From NCBI GenBank assembly GCA_903912795.1, contig CAIWIS010000103.1, forward strand, positions 1-7,448: a stretch of 7,448 nucleotides of DNA, given 5' to 3'. Under the pieces are notes generated by a model. It was not told the DNA's origin, searched no databases, and was given only the letters and a program-made list of their open reading frames with translations. The translations under genes were made by a program, and so were the position numbers. The stretch's first letter is position 1, and every line of letters starts with the position of its first letter. Shown piece after piece: positions 5,590-7,448 of this stretch. This DNA comes from an uncultured Bacteroidales bacterium (GTDB lineage: Bacteria; Bacteroidota; Bacteroidia; Bacteroidales; Paludibacteraceae).

Positions 5590-7448
5590 ATGAAACGTAC
5601 CACACTATTTTTTTTTCAATTGTATTTTGTTATGGCATCCTTTTCTCAATCAGCGCTTCCTATTGAATCGTTTGGCGTATGGGATAGAGGCAATGTAGTC
5701 ACAGATTTTTCTAATCCGAATGTTGATTTTATTAAAGGTATTGAATCTCAGGAAAAATGGAACGAATGTGAAGCTATAAAAGATAACTTTAATTTTTCTA
5801 ACTTTCAGCGTGATTTAGACAGAGCTTTTGCCAGTAAAAAATACGTTCGTTTTAGTATCAATGTAGGTCCCGATGCTCCCTTATGGATGTATGATAATGA
5901 TACGGATTCCACCAACAACCCATACCCACAAGTACAAAAAATTACCACCAGTGGTTCAAATGATAAATCTTTTTGGCCGTTTTTTCCTCAGTACCTCACT
6001 TCAACATACAAAATGTATTATTACAGGTTAATACAAAAGTTTGCAGAGTTTCTCAGAAGCCAACCGGAGGAAAAATTTAAATACATTGCTTTTGTGCAGG
6101 TAAAAACCGGTTGTACTGGTGATGAGTGTGCATTTAAAGGTGATGTTGACGTGCCGGCCAATGATATCTCTTTTGCTGTATGGGAACAATTTCGGGTTGA
6201 GGCATTTGATCAGTTTAAAAAGTATTTCAATGATGTTCCCACTCGAAAAATACCATTGACTTTCAATAATGTAGACCCGGACAAGGAAGTTCTTGCCAAC
6301 AATTGGCTAATGAGTCAGGTTGACAGAAGCATTGGTTTTGGGCTCAAAGGGGGAGCATTCAACAGGGGAGTTCATTTAAACGACGAACAATCTTTCGTAA
6401 ATACCTGGGTGCCATATTTGGTAAACCCTAAAGGATTGGCTTTATTCTCTGCTTCCGAAATGGATGGAACTTGGGAACTTAAATGTTTTCAGACCAACCC
6501 CGATATTTCGTTTTATTGGAGTGCGCTTAGTGGAATTAATACCGGACTCTCTTGCAATAATCTGAATGCAACTTCGTTGACTTATGTGCTCGCTCACCCG
6601 TCTTGTGTTGAAACATTCAGAATGTTTACCCGATATGCACAACAGGTTTATCCGGCTACAGCCACAGTTGGTTTTTGTGTTTTTCACGAAGGACTAAATG
6701 CTGCTAATACTGTTAAATTTCCGGAAAAGGACTATGGTAATCAACCTGCTGTTCGAACAAATATAAAACGCTATTTAGCCATTGTAAACAGTCCCAGATA
6801 CAAAAATAGGGGAGCACTTGCCGAAGATACTTTAGCTATGACTCAGGGACAAGTGTATCAACGTGCTAACCTGAAGGCATATAACGATGTGGGTTGGGAT
6901 ATTAACGAAGGGAATATTGAACGTTTCTTTACTCAAATTAAACCCGACTCAACCTCAATCGGTTTGTTTCGGGTGCGTGGCCCAATCACTAAAAGTTCCA
7001 TGAAATACGATCGCTTTGCGCGTTCGTTTGAACATTCCACCTGCAGGGACACGATGTATTTCAAATTTGATCCGGAAATGTTTATCGATTCAAAACCAAA
7101 AAATCTGAATTTCAAAATCATTTGGTTAGATAAAAATGCAGGTTCAACTTGGACGTTTTGTTTCAAATCACCCGAAGGAATCAAAAATGCCCTACAACCG
7201 GTTACAGGCATTGGTGATAATCAATGGAAAACAGTCACATTCTCTGTTAGTGATGCAATTTTAGATAAAAGCGGTCGTTGGGGGTCGGATTGTATGCTGG
7301 TAAATACGGATAATACCGACGATATCTTTAACAGTATTGAAGTGGGAATTGAACGTGAACTATCAACCGGAATTATTACAAATAAAATGACAAAGGATTT
7401 GAATGTGAAGGTTTTCCCAAATCCTGCAAATTCGATTATCAACATAAA
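5590..7448 (+). CDS. T9SS-secreted TIM-barrel putative glycoside hydrolase, third paralog, 3' end outside window
   Basis: The frame from ATG 5590 is open to the window edge, giving 619 codons with no stop; I translated it by hand. The start is fixed by an in-frame TGA at 5581-5583. The signal peptide is MKRTTLFFF...ASFS with likely cleavage before Gln20. The protein is a close paralog of the gene at 1559-3553. Matching motifs are ALPIESFGVWDRG (22-34), GPDAPLWMY (93-101), TGCTGDE with Asp178-Glu179 (candidate acid/base), FNNVDPD (225-231), LFSASEMD with Glu290 (candidate nucleophile), FYWSALSGINTGLSC, and FHEGLN (365-370). The C-terminal beta-rich module begins at YNDVGWD (431-437), includes KYDRFARSF and ends near the acidic TDNTDDIF (573-580). 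At the edge, VFPNPANS (608-615) opens a T9SS type A sorting domain, so roughly 60-70 residues are probably missing. Insertions relative to the first paralog include a longer loop after WMYDND. The run of nine T at 5608-5616 encodes three Phe of the signal peptide. Hydrolase function is inferred from barrel motifs only. Confidence 0.84.
   Translation, partial: MKRTTLFFFQLYFVMASFSQSALPIESFGVWDRGNVVTDFSNPNVDFIKGIESQEKWNECEAIKDNFNFSNFQRDLDRAFASKKYVRFSINVGPDAPLWMYDNDTDSTNNPYPQVQKITTSGSNDKSFWPFFPQYLTSTYKMYYYRLIQKFAEFLRSQPEEKFKYIAFVQVKTGCTGDECAFKGDVDVPANDISFAVWEQFRVEAFDQFKKYFNDVPTRKIPLTFNNVDPDKEVLANNWLMSQVDRSIGFGLKGGAFNRGVHLNDEQSFVNTWVPYLVNPKGLALFSASEMDGTWELKCFQTNPDISFYWSALSGINTGLSCNNLNATSLTYVLAHPSCVETFRMFTRYAQQVYPATATVGFCVFHEGLNAANTVKFPEKDYGNQPAVRTNIKRYLAIVNSPRYKNRGALAEDTLAMTQGQVYQRANLKAYNDVGWDINEGNIERFFTQIKPDSTSIGLFRVRGPITKSSMKYDRFARSFEHSTCRDTMYFKFDPEMFIDSKPKNLNFKIIWLDKNAGSTWTFCFKSPEGIKNALQPVTGIGDNQWKTVTFSVSDAILDKSGRWGSDCMLVNTDNTDDIFNSIEVGIERELSTGIITNKMTKDLNVKVFPNPANSIINI

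Noticed and set aside
6442..7445. Three minus-strand open frames (6442-6687, 6933-7211, 7221-7445).
   Set aside because: They oppose the third paralog, which is supported by homology to its neighbour along its full length; their products look like random sequence.

Overview
The window looks like the downstream half of a polysaccharide utilisation locus (PUL) from a Bacteroidota bacterium. Four signs support this. A SusD C-terminus sits at the left edge. A SusE/F-position lipoprotein of the DUF1735 type follows it. The secreted proteins carry C-terminal sorting domains of the type IX secretion system (T9SS). The genes are AT-rich, lack Shine-Dalgarno sequences, and begin right after A/T-rich spacers. 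T9SS cargo argues against gut Bacteroides proper and fits environmental Bacteroidales/Marinilabiliales or Flavobacteriia-like relatives. The exact genus cannot be read from this sequence.

Layout, all on the + strand: (1) 1-405, the last 134 codons of a SusD-family glycan-binding lipoprotein whose start lies outside the window; (2) 432-1550, a surface lipoprotein with a DUF1735-like N-terminal half and a DUF4361-like C-terminal half; (3) 1559-3553, (4) 3579-5546 and (5) 5590-7448 (open at the right edge), three consecutive paralogous secreted proteins of about 620-665 residues. Each has a signal peptide, a TIM-barrel-like putative glycoside hydrolase domain, a shared C-terminal beta-rich module and a T9SS type A-like tail. 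The fifth gene has no stop codon inside the window, but its frame is open throughout from an ATG at 5590.

The gaps between genes are 26, 8, 25 and 43 bases. No convincing terminator or promoter lies inside the block, so it is most simply read as one transcript that continues from an upstream susC/susD pair and runs on past the right edge. The likely division of labour is as follows: the SusC/SusD pair imports oligosaccharides, the gene 2 lipoprotein holds glycan at the surface, and the three T9SS-secreted enzymes act on the polysaccharide outside the cell. The substrate cannot be inferred from what is visible.

The most interesting content is the three-gene array. Genes 3 and 5 are close to each other, while gene 4, between them, is clearly divergent. 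It differs at the candidate acid/base residue (Gly-Asp-Gln instead of Gly-Asp-Glu), at a conserved His-Glu motif, in its N-terminus after signal cleavage, and in its sorting-domain entry motif. I cannot assign the barrel to a named glycoside hydrolase family from memory, so the hydrolase role is an inference from fold-level patterns.
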